DNA of 64,000 bases, from assembly GCA_019448385.1 (NCBI GenBank), contig JAGTXO010000023.1, forward strand, positions 496,001 to 560,000. Direction: 5' to 3'. The translations under genes and the position numbers were made by a program. This stretch comes from Diacronema lutheri. Lineage: Eukaryota > Haptophyta > Pavlovophyceae > Pavlovales > Pavlovaceae. A model generated the notes under the pieces. That model was not told the origin of the DNA. It worked only from the letters and a program-made list of their open reading frames with translations, and made no database searches. Below, piece by piece: positions 40,677 to 49,060 of this stretch (positions within the stretch are counted from its first letter, which is position 1; every line of letters begins with the position of its first letter).

Positions 40677-42170
40677 ATGGAGGGGGCGGAAAGCGCGCTC
40701 GCCGAGAGGCTGCACGACCTGCGCGCGGCGCTGCGCGCGGACGACGAGGACTCGGTGCTCGAGCTGCTCCTCGCGCTCGCGCACGCCGTGCGCGCACTCG
40801 ACCCGGCCAGTTCAAGCGCGGCCCTGCGCACGTGCGCGCGGCTGCAGCTGCTACCGCTCTTGCGCGCGGCGTCGGAGCGGTACGGCGTCGAGAGCTACGC
40901 GGCCAAGCTGGCGCTGTGCATCTGCGCCAACGTTGCCGAAGCGGGCGGCGCCGCCACCGTTCGCGAGGGCGGGGGCCTCGCGCTGCTCGGCGGCGCGATC
41001 TCGTCGCGCGACGTCGAGATTCGATACTTAGCAGTCGCCGCGCTGCGCAACCAGCTCGCCTTCGACGCGCCGTCGCACGCGGCGGTGCTCGGCACGAAGG
41101 TTGAGGCGCAGCTGATGATGCTTCTCTCCTCTGCCATCGACGTGCGCACCCTTGACTCGGCGACCAGCGCGCTGAACAACCTCTACGGTTTACACGGCGA
41201 CCGCGCGCTCGCCCTTGGCGCGCCGCCGCCGCTGCCGCACGCGTGCGCCGACTCTCTCGCGCGGCGGTGCGAACGGCTGCACCTCGATGAGCTCGCGTTC
41301 GGCTACGCCGATGCTGCCGGCGCGCCCGCTGCGGCCGACGCCGACGCCGCGCGGCAGCGCGCCTTGGCCCGCTCACTCGTTCCCGGCCTAGTAGCAACGG
41401 GCGGCGGCGTGCACGCGGGCAAGGCGAAGCGGCGGCCATCGCTTGACGCGCATGCGCACGCGCACGCGCAGCAGCATGGAGGCTTCGCCGAGCTCGCCGC
41501 CGCGCTTGGCCGCGCGCTCGGCGCCGGGCGCGCCGCCGGCGGCGTCGGCGGCGCACTTGGCGGCACGGCGGCGGGCGCCGGCTCGGCGTCAGAGGCCAAG
41601 ATGCAGTTGCTCCTCAAGGCAAACTTCCGCAGGCGCATCGTCGTGTCCGCGTGGGCGGCGCTTACCATACAGGCCGCTGCGCGCGCGCGCGCTGCACGCC
41701 GAGCGTGCGCGCGGCGCGCACGCGCGCGCGCGGCCGACGCCGCTCGTGCGCGCGCGGCCACGACGCTACAGGCGCGCGCGCGCGCCAAGCTCGCCGCCGC
41801 GCGTGCGCGCGACGCGCGCGACGCGCGGCGGCGCGGCGAGGCGGCCTCACGCGCGCGCCTCGCGTGCGCTTGCGGCATTGCGCGGCGCTGGCTGCTGCGG
41901 CTGCGCGGGCGGCAGCTCGTGCGCGCGAGCCGACACGTGCGCGAGCTGATCCGGAGCGCACCGGTGGTGCGCGGCACGCACACTGCACAGCTGTCGCGGC
42001 TGCGTGAGATGCGAGGCGCGCGCAAACTGGACGAGGGCGAGTGGGAGAGGCTGAGCTCGAGCGTGAGCGCGGCGCACGCCGCGTTTGAAATGGAGCTGCC
42101 CCGCGCGATGCAGCGCGTTGAGATCTTGCGGCGGTGGCTTGCGGGCGCGGGCCCTTCGCCGGCGTTATGA
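40677..42170 (+). CDS. Armadillo-like repeat protein with IQ-type C-terminal helix
   Basis: Seen: a single exon of 497 residues starting MEGAESALAERLHDLRAALR. Residues about 10-190 are alpha-helical repeats of ARM/HEAT type: VLELLLALAHAVRAL, AAKLALCICANVAEAGG, VREGGGLALLGGAISS, VEIRYLAVAALRNQLAF and TLDSATSALNNLYGL. Residues about 310-420 are Arg/Ala-rich and carry IQ-like motifs ([55 protein letters not shown]), expected to bind calmodulin or myosin-light-chain-like proteins. The end is a charged helix (LDEGEWERLSSSVSAAHAAF). No named family is recognised. Known: ARM and IQ combinations occur in cytoskeletal and ciliary scaffolds, which would fit the other flagellar genes here, but this is only inference. 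A poly-G tract follows 10 bases after the stop. Confidence 0.65.
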   Translation: MEGAESALAERLHDLRAALRADDEDSVLELLLALAHAVRALDPASSSAALRTCARLQLLPLLRAASERYGVESYAAKLALCICANVAEAGGAATVREGGGLALLGGAISSRDVEIRYLAVAALRNQLAFDAPSHAAVLGTKVEAQLMMLLSSAIDVRTLDSATSALNNLYGLHGDRALALGAPPPLPHACADSLARRCERLHLDELAFGYADAAGAPAAADADAARQRALARSLVPGLVATGGGVHAGKAKRRPSLDAHAHAHAQQHGGFAELAAALGRALGAGRAAGGVGGALGGTAAGAGSASEAKMQLLLKANFRRRIVVSAWAALTIQAAARARAARRACARRARARAADAARARAATTLQARARAKLAAARARDARDARRRGEAASRARLACACGIARRWLLRLRGRQLVRASRHVRELIRSAPVVRGTHTAQLSRLREMRGARKLDEGEWERLSSSVSAAHAAFEMELPRAMQRVEILRRWLAGAGPSPAL

Positions 42171-42176
42171 GGCCAG

Positions 42177-42178
<2 letters not shown>

Positions 42179-42220
<42 letters not shown>
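42179..42220. repeat. Poly-G tract of about 42 bases
   Basis: Uninterrupted G between the stop of the ARM/IQ gene and the 3' end of the convergent MazG-like gene. Confidence 0.95.
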
Positions 42221-42221
<1 letters not shown>

Positions 42222-42299
42222 AACGAAGGATGCACAGCGCGCGGTCAGCGCAGCTCCTTTGCTTCGGCTCGTGCGATGGTCGCGTTGATTTCCCTTTGC

Positions 42300-43084
42300 C
42301 TAGTCTGGCCGTCGCCCGTCCTCTTCCTCCTCGTCCGTGTCATCCCATCCGTCGTCGTCTGACGGCGCCTGCAAGTCGCGCGCGAGGTCGCGATGCCACT
42401 CGTCAAGGCCGTCCAATGTGCCGGCGTCGCCGACAAGGTCAGCGTGCGCGTCGATGGATGCGAGACCAACGCTGGCGACCGCTGCCGACGCCGCCTCACC
42501 GATGAGCGTTGCGGGCTCGGCGGAAGGGCCCGACGCCGGGCCCTGTTCGGTCGACGGCTTCGCACGTGCGGCATGCTCTGCCGCCTTGCCCGCCTGCGGC
42601 GCGCGCGGCGCATGGCCGCGCGGAACGCACGCGGTAAAAAGCATTCCGTCGCGACTGGCCCAACGCCCGTTCGCGCACGCTCAGTGTCGCGTGCTGGCGA
42701 GGCCACACGGTCCTGGCTCACCTGCCAAAAGAGCTCCGCGTCCTCTGCCGTCTGTATGGTCGGCCCACCCTCAAAGGCGTAGGGCGCGCGTCCACGCAGC
42801 TTGGCGATTGAGCGCGCGCAGACCGCATCGAGCCCACCCGTTCCGTGCTCCTTGGAACACGTCTCGATGAGCATCAGCACGTCGAAGAGCACGTCGCCGA
42901 GCTCGGCCTCAACGAGCTCGACGCGCGACGCGGCGTCAACGCCGACGATCGCCCCCTCGACCTCGGCGAGCTCACCGCGCGTGAAGGCGAGCATTTCTTT
43001 GACCGTCTGCGCCTTGGTCCATGGGCACACCTCGTGCAGGCGCGAGACGACAGCCGTCAGCTCGAGCAGCCGCGCCGTGAGCAT
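42300..43084 (-). CDS. MazG-like nucleotide pyrophosphohydrolase
   Basis: Seen: exons 43084-42722 and 42593-42300 join in phase 0 over a 128-bp GTGAGC-AG intron (218 residues). LLELTAVVSRLHEVCPWTKA with QTVKEMLAFTRGELAEVEGA and EAELGDVLFDVLMLI is the MazG/all-alpha NTP-pyrophosphatase pattern: CPW-x-x-x-QT, an E-x-x-E pair on helix 2 and E-x-x-GD on helix 3, which bind the magnesium ions. KLRGRAPYAFEG and the spliced FWQAGKAAEHA match the end of MazG modules. Known: these enzymes hydrolyse NTPs or dNTPs to NMP and pyrophosphate, a house-cleaning role. One MazG unit only, followed by an acidic tail (DDDGWDDTDEEEEDG). The ATG at 43084 is adopted; the frame is open further upstream and an extra 5' exon or leader is possible. 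Confidence 0.75.
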
Positions 43085-43473
43085 GACGGCTGGTGCCCAC
43101 ACCCACACACGGCCCGCGCGCACACGGCCCGCGGAGGCGCGAACACGCGGTTTTTTTTTGGCGGGGGTGCGCCAGTCAGGCCAGGACATGGGGAGAGGGT
43201 GTCGATTGGCGCCGGGCAGACCAGCAGCTGGTGCAGGACGGGCCGCTGCACCGGCGGGCGCACCCCGGCGGCGCGTCTCGCATTCGCCCGTCGCCCAGAA
43301 ACTCGCAATTGACGTGCTCCCCCAGAATCTCCTTCTCACCGTGGGCCCACGTGCACGATCAGTCGGTCCAGTCGGTCACGATGCTTGTGCATCAGGCCGG
43401 CGGCCGCTCGGGTCCGACTCGCTGGCCCGGCGCGTGCCTTGGGTCTTGTCGCGGGGCCGCGCCGTCCGCGCGC
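43085..43473. other. Intergenic region upstream of the MazG-like gene
   Basis: A run of nine T at about 43144-43152 stands out. CACACACGGCCCGCGCGCAC-type short repeats are at about 43100-43135. It should contain the MazG promoter and the 3' flank of the oxidoreductase gene that ends at 43474. No additional coding sequence is supported. Confidence 0.4.
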
Positions 43474-44703
43474 TCACACCGGCGCTCCGCGCGCCGTGGC
43501 CGCCGTGAGGAACGCCCCGGCGAGCGCCGAGGTGAGCGAGACAGCGCAGATTGCGCCAAACGTGAGGCACGCCGGCGCGAGCGCGCGCCTTGACGGCGCG
43601 AGGCGCGCAGCGAGGCGCGCGCGCAGCCCGTCCTTGGCAAACGCGACGCCGAGCTGCGCGCGCACGTTGTCCATCGTTTCGGCGAGGTGCATGCTCGCGT
43701 CGAGCGGCATGTGCTCGCACTCGGTCTCGCCGCGCCGGATCGCCTCCTCGACAGCGCGCACCTGGTACACCTGCCCCTCCGCGTTGGGGTACAGGAGCGG
43801 CGGCAGGCCAGGCGGGTGCTTTGGCAACGGAAACTCGCGCACCTCCTCCGTCGGCTCGTCCTGCCCGTCCTTCTTGGCGGTGAGCTTGAGCACGGTGGGC
43901 GCCTGCGCGGGCTGCGGCAGCGTGATCTTGCCGTGCGTGCCCATCATCGTCGTCTGCTGCGCGCCCTCGCTTGCCCAGCCGTACGTCGCGACCGCCAGGC
44001 GGCCGCCAGCGAAGCGCATCGTGACGGCGGCCGCCGTGTCGATGACGCCCGCCGGGGTTGGCTTGGCGAGCGAGCCGACGGCGTGCACCTCTTCGGGCTT
44101 GCCCAGCGAGCGCAGCGCCGCGCAGAGCGGGTACGGGCCGACAAACATGGTCGCGCCGCCGCCCACCTCGTTCTGGCACTCTGTGTTCGAGGCGTCGATC
44201 TTGTTGGGGTAGGAGAAGTCGGAGGCGATGGCGACGAGCTCGCCGATCGCGCCGTTGCGGATCAGCGTGCGCGCCTCGCGCGCCGCCGGCCAGCACTGCG
44301 TCCAGTGGCCCTCGACGAGCAGCCGGCCAGCCACGCGCGCCGCCGCGACGACCGCGCGCGTCTCGGCCGCGTTCAAGCACATCGGCTTCTCGCAGAGCAC
44401 GTGCTTGCCACAGACGAGGCTGCGGAGGATGTGCTCTTTGTGAAATTTGTGCACGACGGCCACGTACACCACGTCAACGTCGTCGGCGCGCTCGAGCTGC
44501 TCGTACGCGCCGCCGCCCTCGACCGTCGACGGCCGGCCGCCGTACGTCTCCGCCATCTCCTTGGCGGCGTTTGGGCGGCGGCCAGCGACCATGGCGATCT
44601 CGTTGGTGTCGCCCGCCGCGACGATCGCCGCGCAAAAGTCCTTGGCGATGCGGCCCGTGCCGAGGATGCCCCACCGCAGCTTGCGCTTGTCGAGCGGCTC
44701 CAT
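43474..44703 (-). CDS. Gfo/Idh/MocA-family NAD(P)-dependent oxidoreductase, copy A
   Basis: Seen: a single exon of 409 residues. KLRWGILGTGRIAKDFCAAI is the N-terminal Rossmann GxGxxA-type dinucleotide site; VDVVYVAVVHKFHKEHILRS, CGKHVLCEKPMCLNAAET (the EKP motif whose lysine is catalytic in the family) and GHWTQCWPAAREARTLI follow. The C-terminal alpha/beta domain carries GGGATMFVGPYPLCAALRSL and the family's C-terminal sheet. It is closest in style to dihydrodiol/D-xylose dehydrogenases (DHDH-like). The substrate, probably a sugar or diol, cannot be fixed. The last ~30 residues are hydrophobic (FGAICAVSLTSALAGAFLTA) and may be a C-terminal membrane anchor. An inverted paralogue lies at 47689-48918. 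Confidence 0.85.
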   Translation of the reverse strand: MEPLDKRKLRWGILGTGRIAKDFCAAIVAAGDTNEIAMVAGRRPNAAKEMAETYGGRPSTVEGGGAYEQLERADDVDVVYVAVVHKFHKEHILRSLVCGKHVLCEKPMCLNAAETRAVVAAARVAGRLLVEGHWTQCWPAAREARTLIRNGAIGELVAIASDFSYPNKIDASNTECQNEVGGGATMFVGPYPLCAALRSLGKPEEVHAVGSLAKPTPAGVIDTAAAVTMRFAGGRLAVATYGWASEGAQQTTMMGTHGKITLPQPAQAPTVLKLTAKKDGQDEPTEEVREFPLPKHPPGLPPLLYPNAEGQVYQVRAVEEAIRRGETECEHMPLDASMHLAETMDNVRAQLGVAFAKDGLRARLAARLAPSRRALAPACLTFGAICAVSLTSALAGAFLTAATARGAPV

Positions 44704-44806
44704 GGAGGGACGGAGGAGCGGCGGACGGGAGTTCCCGCGCTTTGCCGAGGCGGATGGATGCTGCCAGTCAGTTCAGTCACGACTCACGAGTCACGACGGG
44801 CATTAA

Positions 44807-45670
44807 TCACGCTGGGGGGACATCCCTTTTTGCCTCTGCGCGCGCGCGCACCTCCGCGTCCGCGTCGCCCGGACCCGAGGCGCCCGCCTCAGCGAGCAAG
44901 AATTCCACGTACACGCGCACATTTTGGCCGGGCGGCACCTCGCCCGCGTCGACCGCTGCGTTAAGTCGCGCCATCCAACCCTCGAGCGCCGGACCGGGCA
45001 GCAGCTGGAACGCGACGGCCACGGCCGTTTGCACGCCACGCGGCAGCGCGCGCGCCGCGCGCGCGCGCTCTCTCGCGTCGCCGCCGGCGGTCTCCGCCGC
45101 GCGCCCTGTCTGCTCGCGCCGTCGCTCGCGCTCCTGCTCGCGCCGTGCGCGGCTCGCGTCGACCCCCGCCTCCCACCGTTCGACGGCTGCGCGCAGATCA
45201 TCCCAGCGATTGGCCTGCTCCTTCTCCAGCCAATGGCCGCTCAGCAAAACTTCCATCCACGAATCCCACCCGCAGAACGGCGTGCGCCGGCCTGGCAAAT
45301 CGAGCGACCGTTCAGCGTCGCGTCGGCCCGAGATGCCGGCATAAACATCTCCACCGCCCACTTCAAAGTCGGGCGCGTCGTCCATGGGCTCGTCACCAGA
45401 GCCGCCGTCGTCGCTGTCGCCGTCCGGAGCGTCCGGACTCGGCCCCACACGCACGCTGCCCGAGCTTTCAGCTGAGGGTGAGCCGTGCGCTGCGCCCTCA
45501 GTGTACAGCAGGTGCACGTGGTCCGCAAGCTTCGAGTGCATGAAGTCGGCCATGGCGTCGCGCGCGCGCTCCGTCATCGCGACGTCGGTCGTCTGGGCGC
45601 GCGGCGGCGCAGCGGCGAGTGGGAACGCGCCGCGCGCGCCCGGTGTCGGCGGTTGAACGCGAAGGGGCAA
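44807..45670 (-). CDS. Hypothetical acidic/helical protein
   Basis: Not recognised. Seen: 287 residues from the ATG at 45670; a later ATG (MTERARDAMADF) is also plausible. There is a helix ARDAMADFMHSKLADHVHLL, an acidic disordered stretch (PDGDSDDGGSGDEPMDD), then a Trp-rich core: TPFCGWDSWMEVLLSGHWLE with KEQANRWDDLRAAVERWEAG, an Arg/Glu-rich helix, and VQTAVAVAFQLLPGPALEGW, VRVYVEFLLAEAG. The conserved-looking Trp and helix pattern supports a real protein. It lies between the inverted oxidoreductase copies, in the same direction as the pseudouridine synthase, whose 3' end is only about 35 bp away, so the two might be read closely after one another. Confidence 0.5.
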   Translation of the reverse strand: MPLRVQPPTPGARGAFPLAAAPPRAQTTDVAMTERARDAMADFMHSKLADHVHLLYTEGAAHGSPSAESSGSVRVGPSPDAPDGDSDDGGSGDEPMDDAPDFEVGGGDVYAGISGRRDAERSLDLPGRRTPFCGWDSWMEVLLSGHWLEKEQANRWDDLRAAVERWEAGVDASRARREQERERRREQTGRAAETAGGDARERARAARALPRGVQTAVAVAFQLLPGPALEGWMARLNAAVDAGEVPPGQNVRVYVEFLLAEAGASGPGDADAEVRARAEAKRDVPPA

Positions 45671-45703
45671 AAACGCGACTGCTTTTGCATGGCGGCCAGG
45701 CCA

Positions 45704-47592
45704 TCATGAACCCTCCCCTACCCCCCCCCCCCCCATCCCCCCCCCTCCCCCGGCGAGGCTAGCGCGCACCTTCTTGCGCTCGTTGAAGAACTCGTTGGCT
45801 AACAGCGCGAGGCCCTCACCCGGCGCGAGCGGCGCGATGTCCACGCGAAATGGCGAGCCAAGCGCCGCGTCGAAAACCCCCTCGGGCACGAGGCCGTGCG
45901 CGACGGCGAGGGCGCCGCCAATCATGTGACGAATCTGCGCGCGGGGAGGCGAGGGAAAGGGGGGGGGGGGGGGGGGGGGGGCAGCAGGCATGAGGGTGCG
46001 CAGCGGGGTTTCGGATGCTCGCGGCAGCCAACCCCGCCCCCCCCCCCCCCCCCCCCCCCCCCATCCCCCCGCCCCCTCTTTTTTCCCGCTTAGCGCCAGA
46101 CCCCCAGGACCCCACGCGCATCGCAGCGCGCCCGCGCCCGCGCCGCGTGCTGCGCTCGCCTGGTGGAGAAGGAACGAGCGGCCATGAATCTCGACGGCAT
46201 ACATGCGCCCTCGTCCATCGCCCAGCTCAATCGGCTCCTTGGCCACCTCGCAGCGCAAGACAGTCCGGAACGCCTCGGAGCGCGGCCGGAGTGGGTGGAC
46301 GGCGAGCGGCCAGCCGAGCGGGCCGGCCTCGGGCAGCGCGCTCGCAATCTCGTCAGCCTGCGACGGCGGCGCGCGCACGCCCGACGCGAAATTGTGGTAC
46401 GCCTTGGTCCCTGTGAATTTTCGCAGAATCGTCGACAGCCCTTCGGCCCCGCCTGGTCCAAGCGCCGACTCTGGCAGGAGGTACACGTAACGCCGCGCAG
46501 AGCAATCCTCGTAACTGCCAGTGCCGAGGGGCCCAATCAAAAGTGAGCACAAGGAAAAAGCGAAAAACGGAAAACGAGAGAATGGGGGGGATGCGTGTGC
46601 ACACGTACACACGCGGACGCACGCGGACGGACGCGCACACATGCACGCCCGCGCGCGCGGGAGGCCGAATGTAGTGAGCGCATCGCGCGCCCGGCATGTG
46701 CCGGTGTCGCGGCGCGCACGCGACTCTGAACAGCCGCCCGTCTGGCGCACACGCGCGTGCGGCACACGCCGGCCGAACAGCCGCCGACACCGGGCGCAAA
46801 AAGACGCGCGCAGTAGCCCCGCGCCGCACGCGCGCTGAGCGCTGCACGCCAACGCGCGCACGCGTGACCACTCGCCGGCGCGCTGTGCCGCGCGCACGAG
46901 TCGAAACCGCCGCGCGTGCGTTGGATCGAAAAAATCCGAATGTCCTTTGGAAGAAGCTCGTTGAGCGCGGCGAGCTGCGGCGCGTTGACGACGGTGACCA
47001 TGCCGGGTGGCGCGCCGCCCGTGCCGCCCGCCGGCGCGCCGATCGCGCCGGGATGCGGTGGCGGCGGCGACGGCGCGGGCGGCGTGTCAGCGGCAGACGT
47101 GCTGAGCCCGAGTCCACCAAAGCCGCCGAGGACGCGCTCCGTCACGGCGAGCTCCTCGAGCTGCTCGTCGGCAAGGAGGAGCTTGCACGAGACGGCCGCG
47201 CCGATTGCGTGCACCCCCTTGTCCGTCCGGCTCGCCCGTTGCCAGCCCACCTTTGTGGGTTGGTCGGCGTTCTCGGGCAAGATAGCGCCCCAGTCACGGA
47301 GCGCGCGCAGGAGCTCGCGCTCGACGGTCGGAATCGCCGGGTCGTTCTGGAAGAGCATGCCGCGGTAGTTGGAGCCGATGAAGCCGAGGTGCACGCACAC
47401 CTTGCGCTTCGGCTTCGTCCGATCCGTCACGCCGCGGTACTCGCGCGTCGGTGGTTGCTCGGCGTCGAGGCGTGGCGCCGAGCGCGCCTGGCGCGGCGCG
47501 CGCGGCGCGCCGCGCCGAGGCAGGTCCTGGCGCGCGCGCACGGCCGGCGCGTTGCGCGTTGCGGCGGCGAACGTGCGCAGCGCGCCGCGCAT
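45704..47592 (-). CDS. tRNA pseudouridine synthase, PUS1/TruA family
   Basis: Seen: exons 47592-46898, 46514-46160 and 45934-45770 join in frame. KRKVCVHLGFIGSNYRGMLF opens the TruA fold; QRASRTDKGVHAIGAAVSCK holds the catalytic Asp in RTDKGVHA; LPKDIRIFSIQRT follows. Splice 1 creates GGFDSYEDCSARRYVYLLPE, matching the family's F-x-x-x-x-x-C-x-x-R-x-Y-x-Y-x-x-P. FTGTKAYHNFASG is the GTHxFHNFT-like motif. Splice 2 creates SFLLHQIRHMIGGALAVAHG. Known: these enzymes isomerise uridine to pseudouridine in tRNA and some other RNAs. The second intron has a GC donor (CAG|GCGAGC) and poly-C/G tracts. Whether the gene ends by read-through at 45704 or by another exon after a GTGCGC donor at 45769 is unclear. 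An upstream in-frame ATG at 47664 would add a hydrophobic leader. Confidence 0.85.
45719..46072. repeat. Three homopolymer C/G tracts around the last exons of the pseudouridine synthase
   Basis: C-rich run at 45719-45751, G run at about 45959-45980 and C run at about 46037-46062. The last two lie in the 225-bp GC-AG intron and are complementary, so they could pair in the transcript. Confidence 0.85.
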
Positions 47593-47688
47593 TGCCGTGA
47601 GCCCCTTGTGCGGCGTCGCGCCGAGGACCAGTACGGTCAGCAACCAGCGCAGCGCGATCGGCATGCGCGCGTCGCCGTCCACAGCACG
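47593..47688. promoter_or_regulatory. 96-bp divergent promoter
   Basis: It lies between the pseudouridine synthase (minus) and oxidoreductase copy B (plus). If the upstream ATG at 47664 is used for the synthase only 24 bp remain. No TATA-like element is seen. Confidence 0.4.
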
Positions 47689-48918
47689 ATGGCGCCTCTG
47701 GAATATGGCGGCGCGCGCAAGCTGCGGTGGGGCATCCTCGGCACGGGCCGTATCGCCAAGGACTTTTGCGCGGCGATCGTCGCGGCGGGCGACACCAATG
47801 AGATCGCCATGGTCGCCGGCCGCCGCCCGAGCGCCGCCAAGGAGATGGCGGAGACGTACGGCGGCCGGCCGTCGACAGTCGAGGGCGGTGGCGCGTACGA
47901 GCAGCTCGCGCGCGCCGACGACGTTGACGTGGTGTATGTCGCGACGGTGCAGGTGTGCCACAAGGAGCAGCTGTTGCTCTGCCTCGCCGCGGGCAAGCAC
48001 GTGCTCTGCGAGAAGCCGATGTGCATGAACGCGGCCGAGACGCGCGCGGTCGTCGCGGCGGCGCGCGTGGCTGGCCGGCTGCTCGTCGAGGGCCATTGGA
48101 CGCAGTGCTGGCCGGCGGCGCGCGAGGCGCGCACGCTGATCCGCAACGGCGCGATCGGCGAGCTCGTCGCCATCGCCTCCGACTTCTCCTACCCCAACAA
48201 GATCGACGCCTCGAACACGGAGTGCCAGAACGAGGTGGGCGGCGGCGCCTCGCTCATCCTCGGCGTCTACCCGATTTGCGCGGCGATGCGCGCGCTGGGC
48301 AAGCCCGAAGAGGTGCGCGCGGTGGGCGCGCGCGCTATGCCGACGGCGAGCGGGTACGTCGACACGGCGGCTGCCGTCACGATGCGCTTCGCCGGCGGCC
48401 GCCTGGCGGTCGCGACGTACGGCTGGGCGGGCGAGGGCGCGCAGCAGACGACGATGACGGGCACACGCGGTCGGATCACGCTGCACAACCCGGCGCACGC
48501 GCCGACAGCGTTCACACTCGAGGTGCAGGCAGGACAGCGCAACGCCTATTCGCGCGAGGTGCGCGAGTTCGCGCTGCCAAAGCACCCGCCTGGCCTGCCG
48601 CCCCTCCTACACCCAAATTCTGAGGGCCTCATTTTCGAGGTGCGCGCTGTCGAGGAGACGATCCGGCGCGGCGAGACCGAGTGCGAGCACATGCCGCTCG
48701 ACGCGAGCATGCACCTCGCCGAAACGATGGACACCGTGCGCGCGCAGCTCGGCGTCGCCTACGCGCAGGACGGGCTGCGCGCGCGCCTCGCTGCGCGCCT
48801 CGCGCCGTCGGCGCGCGCGCGCCCGCCGCTCAGCGTGGCCGCGGGCATGGCCGCGGTGCTCGTCGGCGCGCTGTCCAGCGCGGCAATTTGCGCCGTCGCC
48901 GCGAGCCGTCGCGGATGA
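47689..48918 (+). CDS. Gfo/Idh/MocA-family NAD(P)-dependent oxidoreductase, copy B
   Basis: Seen: a single exon of 409 residues from MAPLEYGGARKLRWGILGTG. It is closely similar to copy A at 43474-44703 along its whole length: the same Rossmann start, HVLCEKPMCMNAAET, GHWTQCWPAAREARTLIRNG and a long identical stretch through SDFSYPNKIDASNTECQNEV. Differences cluster at VQVCHKEQLLLCLAA, GGASLILGVYPICAAMRAL and the segment after the TGTRGRITL strand. The C-terminus again ends in a hydrophobic segment (VAAGMAAVLVGALSSAAICA), supporting a conserved tail anchor. The two copies face away from each other, about 3 kb apart start to start. Substrate unknown; the divergence in the substrate-side loops may mean different specificities. 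Confidence 0.85.
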   Translation: MAPLEYGGARKLRWGILGTGRIAKDFCAAIVAAGDTNEIAMVAGRRPSAAKEMAETYGGRPSTVEGGGAYEQLARADDVDVVYVATVQVCHKEQLLLCLAAGKHVLCEKPMCMNAAETRAVVAAARVAGRLLVEGHWTQCWPAAREARTLIRNGAIGELVAIASDFSYPNKIDASNTECQNEVGGGASLILGVYPICAAMRALGKPEEVRAVGARAMPTASGYVDTAAAVTMRFAGGRLAVATYGWAGEGAQQTTMTGTRGRITLHNPAHAPTAFTLEVQAGQRNAYSREVREFALPKHPPGLPPLLHPNSEGLIFEVRAVEETIRRGETECEHMPLDASMHLAETMDTVRAQLGVAYAQDGLRARLAARLAPSARARPPLSVAAGMAAVLVGALSSAAICAVAASRRG

Positions 48919-49000
48919 CACGCACACCGGTGCGAGAGCTCGCCAGCGCGGTCTGGCAGCGACTGGGGCAGCATTCGTATTTCAATTTTTTATGTATGCG

Positions 49001-49045
49001 ATAAACGACGCTTACAGGCGGGTATACCCATATGGGGTACGACCC
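49001..49045 (+). promoter_or_regulatory. Promoter-like element upstream of the lumen-protein gene
   Basis: An unusually AT-rich patch TTCAATTTTTTATGTATGCG (48981-49000) is followed by ATAAACGACGCTTACAGGCG and then GGTATACCCATATGGGG. ACGACGCTTACAGGCGGGT is shared exactly with the minus strand at 54311-54330 upstream of the GH3 gene, and the CCCATATGGGG palindrome with 1345-1356. It ends about 20-40 bases before the ATG at 49061. Confidence 0.55.
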
Positions 49046-49060
49046 CCCGAATTCGCGGCG

